A DNA stretch of 64,000 nt, taken from the NCBI RefSeq assembly GCF_019279795.1, contig NC_056731.1:861778986-861842985 (forward strand), written 5' to 3'. This DNA comes from Protopterus annectens. Lineage: Eukaryota; Chordata; Ceratodontiformes; Protopteridae. Both the position numbers and the translations under genes were made by a program. Positions 1 to 10,385 of the stretch are shown piece by piece; within the stretch, counting starts at the first letter, position 1; each line of letters begins with the position of its first letter. The notes below the pieces were generated by a model that worked only from the letters and a program-made list of their open reading frames with translations, was not told the origin of the DNA and did no database searches.

Positions 1-376
1 GCAAATGTCTTAATAGGGAATTATTTTGACAATGTAGTACCTTGTGTGCTTGCAGTTACATGCAGTCATGCTTGGTAAGTCTGGTAGGCTGGGGGTTCCA
101 GACAGACCCCATGCCTAAAGCAGGGGCTGGTGATGTGGTTATTTCAGGGAGGGAGCTACCTTGTAGCAGTAAGCCTGAAAGTGAACCACAGCTGCTGGTA
201 GGTACTGATGTTCCCGTGGACAGGGTAACTGCAAGGACAGGGGTGAGTGGTAGTACCCAGGCTGACAGGGAGGCATCATTGTCAGAAGATACTAGGCATC
301 CTGTGGAAGGGGAGCTGGGAAGAGTCATGAAATTAGAGTTGAGACAGGTACAGGTTTCGGCCCTACTTTATGAGGC
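1..376 (+). pseudogene. Gypsy copy 1: protease C-terminus and protease-integrase linker
   Basis: Positions 7-30 read VLIGNYFD, the conserved hydrophobic-Gly stretch near the end of retroviral-type aspartic proteases. The same motif occurs at the end of the protease of copy 2 (about 35632-35655). The remainder, to the start of the integrase, is a low-complexity Ser/Glu/Thr-rich linker that also aligns with copy 2 (35660-36040). The active-site part is outside the window. Frame changes are present. Confidence 0.6.
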
Positions 377-1719
377 TTGAGGGAGATAGCTAAGGAGGTG
401 CCTGATGCTCAAGGAAAAGGGGAGTCTGTATACTGGGATAAATGGGTACTGTACAGAGAGTGGACCCTTGAGGGAGGGCTAGAGGGTGAGGTAATACAGC
501 AGTTTTTAGTACCCAGAGCTTTCCATCTGGCACTTCTAGCCATAGCCCATGATATCCCTTTTGCAGGTCATATGATTATAAAACATACCAAGAGTCATAT
601 TATGCAGAATTTTTATTGGCCTGGGATTGCAAGTGATGTAACAGGGTACTGCAGGACCTGTGAACAGTGCCAAAAGGTAGGCAAGGCAGGAGACAAGGCC
701 AAAGGTCCATTGATTCTTTTGCCTGTGACTGAGGAGCTGTTTCAGAGGGTAGCTATGGATATTGTGGGGCCTCTGAGCACCCCAAGTTCCACAGGGAAAA
801 GTATATCCTGGTGCTAGTAGATAATGCTACCAGATACCCTGAGGCAGTGGCTCTGTCCTGCATTGAAGCAGAGAAGGTGGCAAATGCTTTGCTGGAGATT
901 TTCAGCAGAGTAAGTTTCCCAAGAGAAATACTGACTGACAGAGGTACCAGTTTTATGTCAGACCTGCTGGGTTGTCTGTGGAAGCATTGTGGGGTGAAGC
1001 ACCTAAAGACTAGCCCCTACCATCCCCAGACTAATGGTCTTATGGAGAAGATAAACTCTGCACTAAAGACCATGCTACAGGCATTTGCAGACCAGTTTAG
1101 GAGGGAATGGGACAAATATTTGCCTCAGCTAGGTTTGCATACAGGGAGGTACCCTAGGAACCCACAGGTTTTTCACCCTTTGAGTTACTGTATGGGCATA
1201 GGGTGAGGGGCCTTTAGATTTGATTCCTGATGAGTAGGAGGGTGAGTGTAAATCCCACAAGGAGTCTGTTGTGGCATATGTCCTAAACTTCACAACAAGA
1301 CTTAGGGAGCTCACGGGTTTGGTCCAGGAGAGCCTGGCAGCACACCAACAGCAGAAAAAGTTTGGGATGACAGGAAGGCTCAAGCCCAAGAGTATGCTGT
1401 GGGACAACAGGTTATGGTGTTCATTCCTGTCAGACTCAATAAGCTCGACAGCTTAGGAGGGACCCTTTGAAGTGGTAAAGAAGGTTGGTGTGTTAATTAC
1501 ATGGGAAACCTGCTAGGTAGGAGGCAGGGGCACAAATTGTACCATGTTAACATGACGAAGCCTTACCATGAAAGGGAGACCCTGGTCCTGAGTATTTGCA
1601 GTGGATGGCAAGAAGAGTCTGAGGGGGATATGGTGATTAATCTACTCAGTGAGGCTCAGACTGACACCTCTGTGGAAGGGGTAACAATATCCCAGCAGCT
1701 ATCTCCTACCCAGGCTTAA
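377..1719 (+). pseudogene. Gypsy copy 1: integrase (IN), placed before RT
   Basis: The enzyme would join retroelement cDNA to host DNA. An N-terminal H2C2 zinc region runs about 500-690, with His residues in AHDIPFAGH and the Cys pair in CRTCEQC. The catalytic core follows, with the first Asp in AMDIVGPL, the second in LTDRGTSF and the Glu in LMEKIN. The last two are separated by exactly 35 residues, the D,D-35-E rule. The C-terminal region (about 1271-1719) has the LYHVNMTKPY motif typical of Gypsy integrases. Frame breaks occur near 811, 1206 and 1456, so no intact protein is possible although all three catalytic acids remain. RT follows directly, which is the Gmr1-type order. Confidence 0.88.
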
Positions 1720-1731
1720 GAAATTTGAGCA

Positions 1732-3086
1732 GTGTTGCAGGAGTTTGGGGGCATGTTCACTGGGAAACCTGGTTGTACCCACCTGGTGCAGCACTATGTG
1801 GATACAGGACTCCAAAGGCCTATCAAGCAGGCCCCTTATAAGGTGCCTGAGCAAATCAGGCAGACTCTTAAGGAGGAGTTACAGGCAGTGTTGAAATTGG
1901 GGGTAATCCAGGAGTCCAGCAGTCCTTGGGCCTCCCAATGGTGCTGGTACTGAAGAAAGATGGCAGCATCAAATTCTGCATGGACTACAGAAAATTAAAC
2001 AGACACATGGAGTCATATGCTTACCCCATGCTTAGGACAGACAAAGCCTTAGAGCAGCTGAGTGGGGCTAAGTATCTGACCAATACTGATTTGACCAAGG
2101 GCTTCTGGCAGGTGCCCTTGACTCCCGCTGCTAGAGAGAGGTCAGCCTTTCTGACCCCTTCCAGACTATATAAGTTCACAAAAATGCCCTTTGGAATGGA
2201 AAATGCCCCAGCAGCCTTTCAGAAATTAGTAGATCATATCTTACCAGGAATAGGAGATTATGCCCTTGCTTACTTTGATGATATTGCTATGTACAGTCAT
2301 TCTTGGCAAGATCACCTTCAGCATATCAGGGAGGTTCTGGGAAGACTGCAAAAGGCAGGGTTTGGCCATTTAGCCCAGTAAGTGTCAGGTGGGTATGGTA
2401 GAGGTCTCCTACTTGGGACATAAAGTAGGGAGTGGTAAGATTAGGCCAGAACCTGCCAAAATGGATACTATCCAGGCATGGCCTGCCCCTGTTACCAAAA
2501 AGCAGGTGAGAGCATTCTTGGGGACACCGGGTACTGTAGAAAGTTATTTCCCAATTATAGTATAATAGCTTCTCCCCCCCCCTACAGACTTGATAAGGTA
2601 AAACAGGCCAGATAAGGTAGTGTGGACCCCAGCCTCTTAGCAGGCATTCCAAAGGCTTAAAGATGCTTTGGGAGGGCCCCCTCTGTCAGCCAGTTCAGAT
2701 TACAGCAAATAATTTGTTGTACAGGTAGATGCCTCAAACCATGGGGTGAGGGCTGTAGTCAGCCAAGTTTCCTTAGAGGGAGAAGAACATCCATTTATAT
2801 ACCTCAGACATAGACTCCAACCCAGGGAGGAAAGTTATACTGCTGTAGAAAAAGTATGTCTAGCCATAGTATGGGTACTGCCAAAACTTCAGTCTTATCT
2901 GTATGGAAGGAAATTCACTGTAGTTACAGACCATAATCCTTTAACTTGGCTACATCATGTCAGCCAACATAATGCCAAGTTGTTAAGGTGCAGCCTAGGG
3001 TTGTAGGCATATGACATGATAATGCAGCACTAGTAGGGTCAGCAGTGCCAACGCAGATGGACTTTCACGACAAGGTATGGGTTAAA
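1732..3086 (+). pseudogene. Gypsy copy 1: reverse transcriptase and RNase H
   Basis: RT begins with the conserved lead-in LKLGVIQESSSPWAS (about 1890-1932). It continues with MDYRKLN, the motif-A region TNTDLTKGFWQ, PFGMENAPAAFQ and the catalytic box YFDDIAMYS (about 2271-2297). RNase H follows with its acidic residues in QVDASNHG, AVEKVCLA and VTDHNPL, and ends at NADGLSRQGMG near 3085. The segments lie in different frames (breaks near 1926, 2380, 2560-2740 and 3005) and a C-tract interrupts the connection domain near 2574. The acidic residues that can be read are intact, but the gene is not. Confidence 0.88.
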
Positions 3087-3159
3087 GTGTTCACAGACGA
3101 GCCCTTTCTCTCATGTAATGTTTTTCAAAGGTCACTTGAAAAACTAGCCTGAGTCTTCA

Positions 3160-3171
3160 AAGGGGGGGAGA
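3160..3171 (+). other. polypurine tract of Gypsy copy 1
   Basis: The run AAGGGGGGGAGA lies immediately before the 3' LTR start (TGTGACATTG). It is the expected plus-strand priming site. The equivalent in copy 2 is at 38899-38909. Confidence 0.75.
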
Positions 3172-4077
3172 TGTGACATTGTGATGTATTGTCAGCTGTA
3201 CCAAGAGTAGTAAGACAGTGCATATGTGGCATATTCCAGCATGGCTGGCTGAAATTTTGTAAAAAAAAAAAAAATCTTATGTCATTTGACTGCCACATTA
3301 ATTTGTATAGATGCTTGTATTAAAATGTATTTGTAAAAGTTGCTTATTTAAAAAAATGCTGCAAAAGAATCTTAACAGAGTTATAAATGTGAACCGTGCC
3401 ACAGTCAGGTGACTAGATGTGATGTAATTTTATAATCAGCTGAAGGATGGAAATCTGGCAGCAGCAGTTTGTTTTTGTTTTTCTTTGGAATCTGGTATAT
3501 AAAAGATATATGACAGTTATTGTCAGTTATCACAGTTCAGTAGTAGTTGTTCAGTAGTTAGTTGTACAGTTCAGTAGTGTGGCATATCTCATCTTGCCTT
3601 GTGGAAGTGAGCATCTCAGCAGTACATCTTGCCTTGTGATATTAAGTGAGTTAACTAGGGACAGTTTCTCATTTGTTTAGTTAGGAATAGTACTGTAAGA
3701 TTAGTTTAGTATTATTTATTTTTCTGCATGTGAGATTCTAACAAATTGTGTTATTTTAAATTTCCTGTGACTGAAAACTCTGATGTTTATTGTAACTAAA
3801 TATTAAGTATTTTCCTGTTTTCTATGTTTATTATCCATTATTAAATATTTTTTATACCTTTTCATTGTGACTGAATATTAATATCTTGAGAGTATATGTG
3901 CTTATTTCAGTGTAACTGTGGCCACTCCGAATGGCCTTACTGCTTTGGTCACACTCTGCCATTCATATCAGTATTAATTTGACACAGTATAATTGGTTAC
4001 AGTATTTAGATGGTGGTAGCTACCCTGTAATCTGGAGAGAGGGGACACAGCTGGTGAATCTGTGTCAGCCTTTCCCT

Positions 4078-4165
<88 letters not shown>

Positions 4166-4440
4166 AAAAATCAGATATTCAAGTGTGTGTGCCAGATACT
4201 TGGAACTGGTATATGGTGCTCCATGGTGGGTCTTGTTTGGGATCTGGAGAGACAGAGAGTCCAGCCCCAGTGGAATGTGTTCCCTGTATGCTCTTGGGGA
4301 AACTGTGTTGAATGCAGAGGGCTGAATTTGAAATACTGTGTACATCCTGTCCTGTTTTTATTGACTACCCTCTCACCAGTGTCAGTGGTGAGGACTGAGG
4401 CTGCTTGATTACTGGCCCAGGATAAAGAGGGGCCATCACA
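3172..4440 (+). repeat. 3' LTR of Gypsy copy 1
   Basis: It starts TGTGA and ends TCACA, a perfect 5-bp terminal inverted repeat shared with the LTRs of copy 2. Its second half aligns with the copy 2 LTR: the region before the GT tract and the end, TTGATTACTGG...CATCACA. A TATATAAAAG box lies near 3495-3504. Just downstream are short tandem repeats, with TTCAGTAGT three times within about 3536-3576 and CATCTTGCCTTGTG twice at about 3591 and 3626. These probably sit at the transcription start and R region, which is inference. Confidence 0.8.
4078..4162. repeat. (GT)n microsatellite inside the Gypsy LTR
   Basis: This is an almost perfect GT dinucleotide tract of about 84 bases. At the same LTR position copy 2 has only a short, interrupted GT/TA stretch (33652-33672 and 39895-39915). 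The tract has therefore expanded inside this LTR copy. Confidence 0.95.
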
Positions 4441-4559
4441 GTTTTAATAAATGTTTTTAATTGTTTGGAGCTTTTCTCCTTGGACCTCCACTGAAAAGGG
4501 GACTTTGAGCTCAGTTTGACTTTCCCGATAAATACATGCAAAATAAGTAAGAGTCAAAC

Positions 4560-4905
4560 ACTGACAAAGGGTGGACGCATACTGGATGCCATCCTAACAA
4601 ATATGCCTAGCAAATGTTCTCAGCTAAATATTGTCCCACTCCCTTTTTTCTCTAACCACAGCAAAGAGATGCTCTTCACATACTACAAATGAAACCTAAT
4701 AAAAATGACATCATCTGTAAGGATTTTTAAAATGGCGACATGGTTCCCTGAGTATCATTCACCTTGGATTAATCAGCAGTTCCTCACTTTGTAATCTATT
4801 GGTAAATCCTTCATGGCCCTCTTCAAGACTTAGCATAGTTCAGCTGAGAATTTCATCCCAGTGAGGTACAACTATAAGAGAATATTCTACAATAAGTAAG
4901 CCTAA
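4560..4905 (+). mobile_element. degraded CR1-type LINE fragment
   Basis: The translation GGRILDAILTNMPSKCSQ... matches the end of the endonuclease domain of the CR1 copies at 10785 and 62689 (NILDL-x-I-x-NM-x-x-x-CS). It is followed by fragments such as PWINQQ. Coding is broken and both ends are vague. It lies between the Gypsy LTR and the L1-like element A1. Confidence 0.5.
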
Positions 4906-5261
4906 ATATTGGGGTTGCAAAATCAACAGATTATTAAGACAAATAAGCTCACTAAAACAAACAAAAATGCTTCATTTGAGGTAAACTAGGCATTCTACAA
5001 CCCCATAATAAAAAAGAAGGGGAAGAAACAAGTAGTATGCTAAAACAAAACAGAAGGTAAAGAAACAAGAAGTTAGTATGCTAAAAGCAAAGTGGTATCA
5101 ACACAACAGAACCAACATATTAGTTAACACAACAGCATACACATTTAGAAAAAACTTTAGATTGTAAAGGGGAACACCATACACTTGCATTCCCTGCAAC
5201 ATTATCTCACATGAAATTATATCCAAATGAACATCTACCCCAGTAAGGTGAGAAACATCTT
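4906..5261. other. A-rich sequence, nothing recognised
   Basis: No coding pattern is supported. The stretch GTAGTATGCTAAAA...GAAGTTAGTATGCTAAAAG (about 5030-5090) is a short imperfect direct repeat around GAAACAAG. Probably old repeat-derived sequence. Confidence 0.4.
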
Positions 5262-5681
5262 GGACTTCCAAGATGGCTGCGCATTCAGTAGCACCTTAAT
5301 TCTAGCTCCTCCCAGTGTGAAAACTGAAACTTATAGAAACTCTGTGGACCTATATTTCTTGGTAAATTTCATGAATTGATTAATATGTGCACTGCCTGAA
5401 TGCCAGGAAAAAAGCAATACAGAGGACCTAAAGGAAAATTAGCTACAAAAGGTGAGGAAAAAAACACTGACTAGGAAAATACTGCGGCTGTTCAGCAGAA
5501 AGCAGTGCAAGCTTCAGACATGACTTCCATCAACCTAGAGGAAAGTATAGACAACTGCACACAGACCTGATAAAAATAAATGAAACACTGATGAAGTATA
5601 TCCATGGCCGGCCTTAGGCATAGGTGAACTAGGCGACCGCCTAGGGCGCCATACAAGCCGGCCTCAAAAGGGCACAATTTA

Positions 5682-5736
5682 CGGACCGGAGTTCTGTTGT
5701 GATGACCCCTAACCGGGAAAAGCCGAAAAGACAACA
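5682..5736 (+). repeat. V-SINE-like 3'-tail fragment (+)
   Basis: It reads GGACCGGAGTTCTGTTGTG-x-TGACCCC...GGGAAAAGCCGAAAAGAC. This is the tail module of V-SINE-type elements: CGCTGTGGCGACCCC followed by AAGCCGAAA. A second partial copy of its beginning lies at about 5800-5840. The same module occurs inverted at 8468-8530 and, complete with a tRNA-like head, at 52953-53180. Confidence 0.65.
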
Positions 5737-6572
5737 TTTCTTTTTTTTAATTTCACCACCGCCCATAGAGGCTAGCAATTGCACCCTCCCCTGTCTCATA
5801 AGGGCGCAATTTACGGACCGGAGTTCTGCTGTGAGACCGGGGCGGAGTGTCCTTGATTTTTGTTAATTCTTATCCCAGTGTGTGTTTTTTGCCACTCAAG
5901 AGGGACGATTAGTTGTGCAATGCTTGGCATTAAAGTCATGTGCTATTATTCGACAGAAAATTTAAGTAAAACTGACCATTAACTTCCTTTAGTTTTCTAA
6001 ATGAACATGGTCACTGTTTTAAGAGCTTCCCTGAGGTATGACATTTGCTTCCGATGATTTCCATCTTTGGTAGTGATCAATGAGATAAAAAGCCACAAGA
6101 AAATAGACAATCACAAAGCAAAGAAATGCATTGAGTTAAACATGTAATAAATGCATTGGTGATTCTTAAACTTGCATTGATCTTCTACGCAAAGAAATAC
6201 TGCATTACTTAGAGCGCATTATTTATGCCTGTTACAAATGCTTAATGCATATAGAAATTATAAAGATTGTATGGATGGTACTGGCAAGATAAATAACACC
6301 ACACTCTTCTGGATTCTTATTGAAACAGTAAAGGCTCAATAATTTTTGATAATTTCAGCCTGCAGGTAATGCTTTGCCTGTAGTACTAATGCTGTTATAC
6401 TCGGGCATCAACTATCAAATTTACTCTGGCTGGCATATATTCATCAGCTATCACTAAGAATATCTTGTCTGAATTATTAATCATTTTCTACTTAATTATC
6501 ACTGTTTGAGGAGGAATAGACTGTTGATAATATTTGGTTGAACAGCAACAATTTATTTTCAACACCAAGTAG

Positions 6573-6640
6573 ATGAGAGGTCAAGATAAATTGCATTTGA
6601 TCCTAATGTCAATGGATGAAAGGTCCTTGATAGATACAGT
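6573..6640 (+). pseudogene. possible hAT transposase dimerisation-domain remnant
   Basis: The short stretch GQDKLHLILMSMDERSLID (about 6579-6638) resembles the end of the hATC dimerisation domain (pattern [GS]QDRL-x-x-L-x-[LM]-x-SI-x-x-E). It is followed immediately by microsatellite. Nothing else of a transposase could be recognised, so this is weak. Confidence 0.2.
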
Positions 6641-6675
6641 TTTGCCATTGAGCTATTTGTATATATGCATATGCA

Positions 6676-6681
6676 TATGTA

Positions 6682-6751
<70 letters not shown>

Positions 6752-6753
6752 TA

Positions 6754-6814
<61 letters not shown>

Positions 6815-6830
6815 ACACACACATGTACAT
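6676..6830. repeat. (CTAT)n/(TA)n/(TG)n microsatellite cluster
   Basis: Short CTAT repeats lead into two long TA tracts separated by TGTATGTATTATC, then a (TG)9-like run and ACACAC. Apparent ORFs across it translate only to IYIYIY or VCVC. Confidence 0.95.
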
Positions 6831-6984
6831 ATATTTTTATAGATTTATTATCAAAATGTGGAAGGGCACTTATGCGAAACTGGGACGGTGAAATGAGTGT
6901 TTTCCAGTTTTCTTAATGCCAATCCAGAAATTTTCAAAACCACATTAGCTAATGGGGGATTGACGTTCTGATAACAGATCGCAA

Positions 6985-7100
6985 TATAGTGGGGATCGGG
7001 AAATTTCCCCTTTTCCTCACAGTGGTGCGATCTTGGTGTTGGTATATATAACATGCAGGGGGTGTGGGGGCTGCAGAGGGGCTTGCCCCCTGCAAAACTG
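6985..7100 (+). repeat. GC-rich core repeat with TATATA box (copy 1)
   Basis: The order is CCCC...CACAGTGGTGCGATCTTGG, GTTGGTATATATAA, then G-rich hairpin-forming blocks (GGGGGTGTGGGGGCTG, AGGGGCTTGCCCCCTGCA). The same order of blocks occurs at about 24117-24212 (- strand), 41450-41525 and 54558-54660. No coding. It lies inside the hAT element. Confidence 0.6.
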
Positions 7101-7323
7101 TAAAAACTTGTGCTGTAGATGTACAATTTCTATGGCAGCTTCAGAACTGCCGCCTAAGGGTCTGACATCACCTCCTGATATTTCAAATAAGTTCTAACGC
7201 GGATGTCAAGGTGATAATTTCCAGCATTCTCTAAAAGTGATATTACCAAATTCAAAATGTCAGATTGAGCAAGTGAATAGATTTTGTTGTGAGATTCGAC
7301 ATTTTGACAGTAAACCTATGTTT

Positions 7324-7328
7324 ATATA

Positions 7329-7389
<61 letters not shown>
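7324..7389. repeat. (TA)n microsatellite
   Basis: A TA tract of about 60 bases follows ATTTTGACAGTAAACCTATG. It lies inside the hAT element. Confidence 0.95.
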
Positions 7390-7392
<3 letters not shown>

Positions 7393-8467
7393 AGCCGTAT
7401 CATTGAGGGTTACATACTGGAGCCTCAGCATTTCTTTCTCAATCCTGTCATTAACTAAGGATCCATGACTGAAGGACAAATGATGACTCACCTTTAATTC
7501 TTCAAACCCTTTTTGGGCACCATCCTGAAAAGGAAAATTCTAAATTTTGAGAAGAGGGGCCTAAAGGGACCAACAATTTGATCCGCTGATGCATTTTTCT
7601 CAAATATTTCTCTCCCAATAGTTAAATTCAAATTTTGCATTGTTTGAAGGAGGTGGGGACAGAAACATTTAATTAAAAAGCAAGAGTAGAAATAAAATTT
7701 TTTGCTTAGTTGCCATAACTGGATATTCCTGTAAAAAGAAAACAGCACATCTGATTTGATGGAATAGTGGTTTTGGTGGAGATCCAGTTTCAACTTTAAT
7801 ATTACAGGAAAACCCCTCTGGCTCATCCTAAGACCACCATCTTACCACAGGATGCCCTTTACCACAGGCCAAACAGTTGTGGATGAAATGATTAGACAGT
7901 TGTATATACTGACCCTTGTTTTTAGCCTTCCCTCTAAAACCTACCTGATCCAGTCAAAAAAAAAATAATAAATCACAGGTTTCATTAATTTAAGAAAGTA
8001 TTGCTCTGGCTAAACTCCGGCTAAGTCAAATGAGCAAAATAATAGAGGAAGATTATATGTGAATTTATTGTATTTTAAAGCAAAAACAACTTCTGTCAGG
8101 TAGACTAGAAATTCAGCATATTTGAAAGAAGGAATCTTTTGTTGCACAGCATTCCTGAGGAAGAGAAGGGCAATGACATAGCATTGTTCTTATTAAAAGG
8201 TATCCCACAAGTACTACATCTTCTAAGTCAATTTCAAATGGACAAGTAAGATCAGGTGAGTAACTGGAACACAAGCCAAACAGTAAACATAAAAATGATG
8301 GCCAATAATCACAGATTTGTGCTCAGTGCTGCTAGCATGACAGCACTGACAAAGAGCAAATGTAATATTTTCAGTAATAACTACATTCTTAACTGTAAGT
8401 CATTGATTTTTTCCCTCAATTTGGTTTCTAAGAGGAAGCTACTGAATCCTCAGGAAAAAAAACTATG
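7390..8467. other. hAT interior, no gene recognised
   Basis: The longest open frame (- strand, 7494-7826) has no recognisable motif and a composition like its surroundings. I see no transposase signature. Confidence 0.4.
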
Positions 8468-8530
8468 TTGTTGTGTCTTTCGGCTTTTCCCGGTTAGGGG
8501 TCACCACAGTGGAACTCTGGTCCGCTAATG
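8468..8530 (-). repeat. V-SINE-like 3'-tail fragment (-)
   Basis: The reverse complement reads CGGACCAGAGTTCCACTGTG then GTGACCCCTAACCGGGAAAA and GCCGAAAGACA. It matches the module at 5682-5736, including the CCTAACCGGG variant. There is no tRNA-like head, so it is a fragment or part of the hAT itself. Confidence 0.65.
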
Positions 8531-9094
8531 AACTATAAAACTTTACAATACTCAAGAAGAAATCCAAAGTGCCAAAAAATATCACTATGAAATCCACAAT
8601 TCCCTAGAAGAAGCTATAAGCCATCTATAGTATATGAGATCCCTGTCTTTAAGATAATGGAGTAGACTCCCTCTTTTACAAGAAAACTAAAGAAAAAGAT
8701 GAAGCGAAAACCATCTATCTTGGCAAAAAAAGAACAATATTGATAAAAAGAAAACATCCCAAATCAATTAACCTAATAAGTCATTTCACATTTATAGTCT
8801 CCAGTCATTATAACAGCATTAGCTATATACTGTCTTACTGTCATCTTGAACAAATTCCCTCAGCACTACTCACAAATGGTCATTTTGCACATTTTCTCAT
8901 ATTAATTGTTGTAAGACTCCCTGTTTCAAAGCTTTAAACATTAAAATGCAATCTGACATGAGAAAGAGTGATTTGAAAGTTTAACTGTTACACTTTTAAA
9001 ACATTTTTGCAAGACCTCCACACCTCCCAGTATGGAAAGTTGTGCACCCATAACCTTTCTACATTCACATACAGATGTACACACACACACACAC

Positions 9095-9330
9095 ATATGT
9101 GCATATATATGGGTTTGATTCCAAAAGATTTGCTTTCAGTGTTAAGTAATGACTTACACTGAGAGTAGGCTGAAGCAAGTGTTTTGGAATCTGGCCCCTG
9201 GTATAAGCCTGCTTATAGATAGGCTTTACACTGAAGTAGGTCACTTAAACTAACAGCAAGTCCTTTGAGATCAAAGCAGACTTACACCGAGAGCAACTCT
9301 TTTGGAATCTGGCCCTATATCTATGCTACT
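9095..9330. repeat. internal repeats of the hAT right half
   Basis: TTTTGGAATCTGGCCC occurs at about 9181-9197 and 9299-9315, each preceded by ACTTACAC[TC]GAGAG at 9153 and 9281. A related inverted piece (GATTCCAAAAGATTTGC) lies at about 9117. An ACACAC run lies at 9078-9094. Confidence 0.5.
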
Positions 9331-9991
9331 TGTAATCATGTAAACGTCTTATCGAATATCACATTAAATATCTTCCCACCATTTCTGATCATATCTATAG
9401 GTGCACCAGTTTGTATGGAGTTTAAAAGGAATACATTTTATTATGGGATATGTTTTGTTTATATATTGGAGTGTTTTGTGAGTCCATGTGACCCATCTGT
9501 TGGCGTGGCTCAAGTAGGGGTATTCGTTGTGTTCAGTGTGGGTGGGGCTTAAGGGGCGCCAGAGCAGTACTTCGCCTAGGGCGCCGTTTCAGCTAAGGCC
9601 GGCCCTGAGTATATCAACTCAAACAACAAAAGGCTGGGGAAAAAAAAGGAAGAAACTTTAAACAGATATTTAGATGAGGTGATAAAACTATAAAGCTCAG
9701 AAGTTGAAATGAAGAGGAGTCTGGCTAAATATGAGTCTGCACAAGAAGAGATGTTTCAAAATTTAATAGAATTAGAGGACAGAGTATGTAGGGAAAACTT
9801 GAGATTTTCTACTGTACCAGAGAAGCTGGAAGGAACAGACTGTATTAATTTTATGAAAGCACAAATAAGCAACTGGACTGGTATTCCACAACAGGAATTG
9901 TTAATTGAAAGGCACATCATGTGTATGCTCCAAACCAGGCTATGAGAAAGCAACCTAGACTTTTAATAGTAAAGATGCAGTCTTACCAGTA

Positions 9992-10385
9992 GAAGGAGTT
10001 GTTTCTGATAAAACTGTTAATAGCTTCTCTAACGTGTATCTGTGCAGTCAAAGACAATACTGGGAACAGGTGAAAGGCTCACTTAGTGGTATTTCTAACC
10101 AGGAAGAAAGACCAACTGTAGTCTTGGACAGTAAACTTTAATAAGATTTTAAAAACCAAAAATGGTCAAGCGCCTTCATCCCTGTCAAATGCAACTTCAT
10201 CAGAACCATTCACATACTGTTCAACCATTCATTGAATACAATTGTTTAATTTAAACATTATTTTTAATGAAAGTATTTATTGTAATTAGGGTCACATGAC
10301 CAATGCTGGTGATTATTTAATGAGTGTTTGAACAATATGTGAATGGTTCTGAAGAAGTCCCTTTCTTGCCTAGGTAGCAGTACCA
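9992..10385 (-). mobile_element. Penelope-type terminal fragment with inverted arms and hammerhead-like motif
   Basis: This stretch interrupts the L1-like ORF1. Two arms, CAGAACCATTCACATACTGT at 10201 and its near-exact inverse ending at 10351, form a 24-bp inverted repeat with one mismatch and weaker pairing beyond. On the - strand, 10207-10164 reads GGTTCTGATGAAGTTG, a short loop, then AGGGATGAAGGCGCTTGACC. This resembles the CUGAUGA...GAAA core of hammerhead ribozymes carried by Penelope pseudo-LTRs, with GAAA decayed to GAAG. The limits are approximate, and assignment to Penelope rests on the similarity to 17847-17896. Confidence 0.5.

Larger units (their letters stand above)
1..4440 (+). 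mobile_element. Gmr1-like Ty3/Gypsy retrotransposon, copy 1 (5' part outside window)
   Basis: The order read on the + strand is end of protease, integrase, reverse transcriptase, RNase H, purine tract, 3' LTR. Integrase lies before RT, as in the Gmr1 group of deuterostome Ty3/Gypsy elements and unlike ordinary Gypsy. The gag and most of the protease lie left of the window. The coding region is broken by many stops and indels, so the copy is dead. A related, more complete copy lies at 32669-40228. The family assignment is strong; the exact lineage name is inferred from domain order and sequence type. Confidence 0.88.
5603..9607. mobile_element. hAT DNA transposon (4005 bp, non-coding or decayed)
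   Basis: The termini are CATGGCCGGCCTTAG on the left and, in reverse complement, CAGGGCCGGCCTTAG on the right: an inverted repeat with one mismatch. The motif CGCCTAGGGCGCC lies close to both ends (5639-5651 and 9572-9584). The element is flanked by a perfect 8-bp direct repeat AGTATATC (5595-5602 and 9608-9615), the target-duplication length of hAT. It sits inside the coiled-coil part of L1-like A1 ORF1, and its removal brings the two halves together. The interior has microsatellites, SINE-tail fragments and a GC-rich core element, but no intact transposase. Confidence 0.88.

Noticed and set aside
4079-4408. Open frames translating to VCVCVC or HTHTHT
   Set aside because: They are translations of (GT)n/(AC)n microsatellite. 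The same applies at 6573-6916, 7237-7458, 44499-44908 and 51484-51783.
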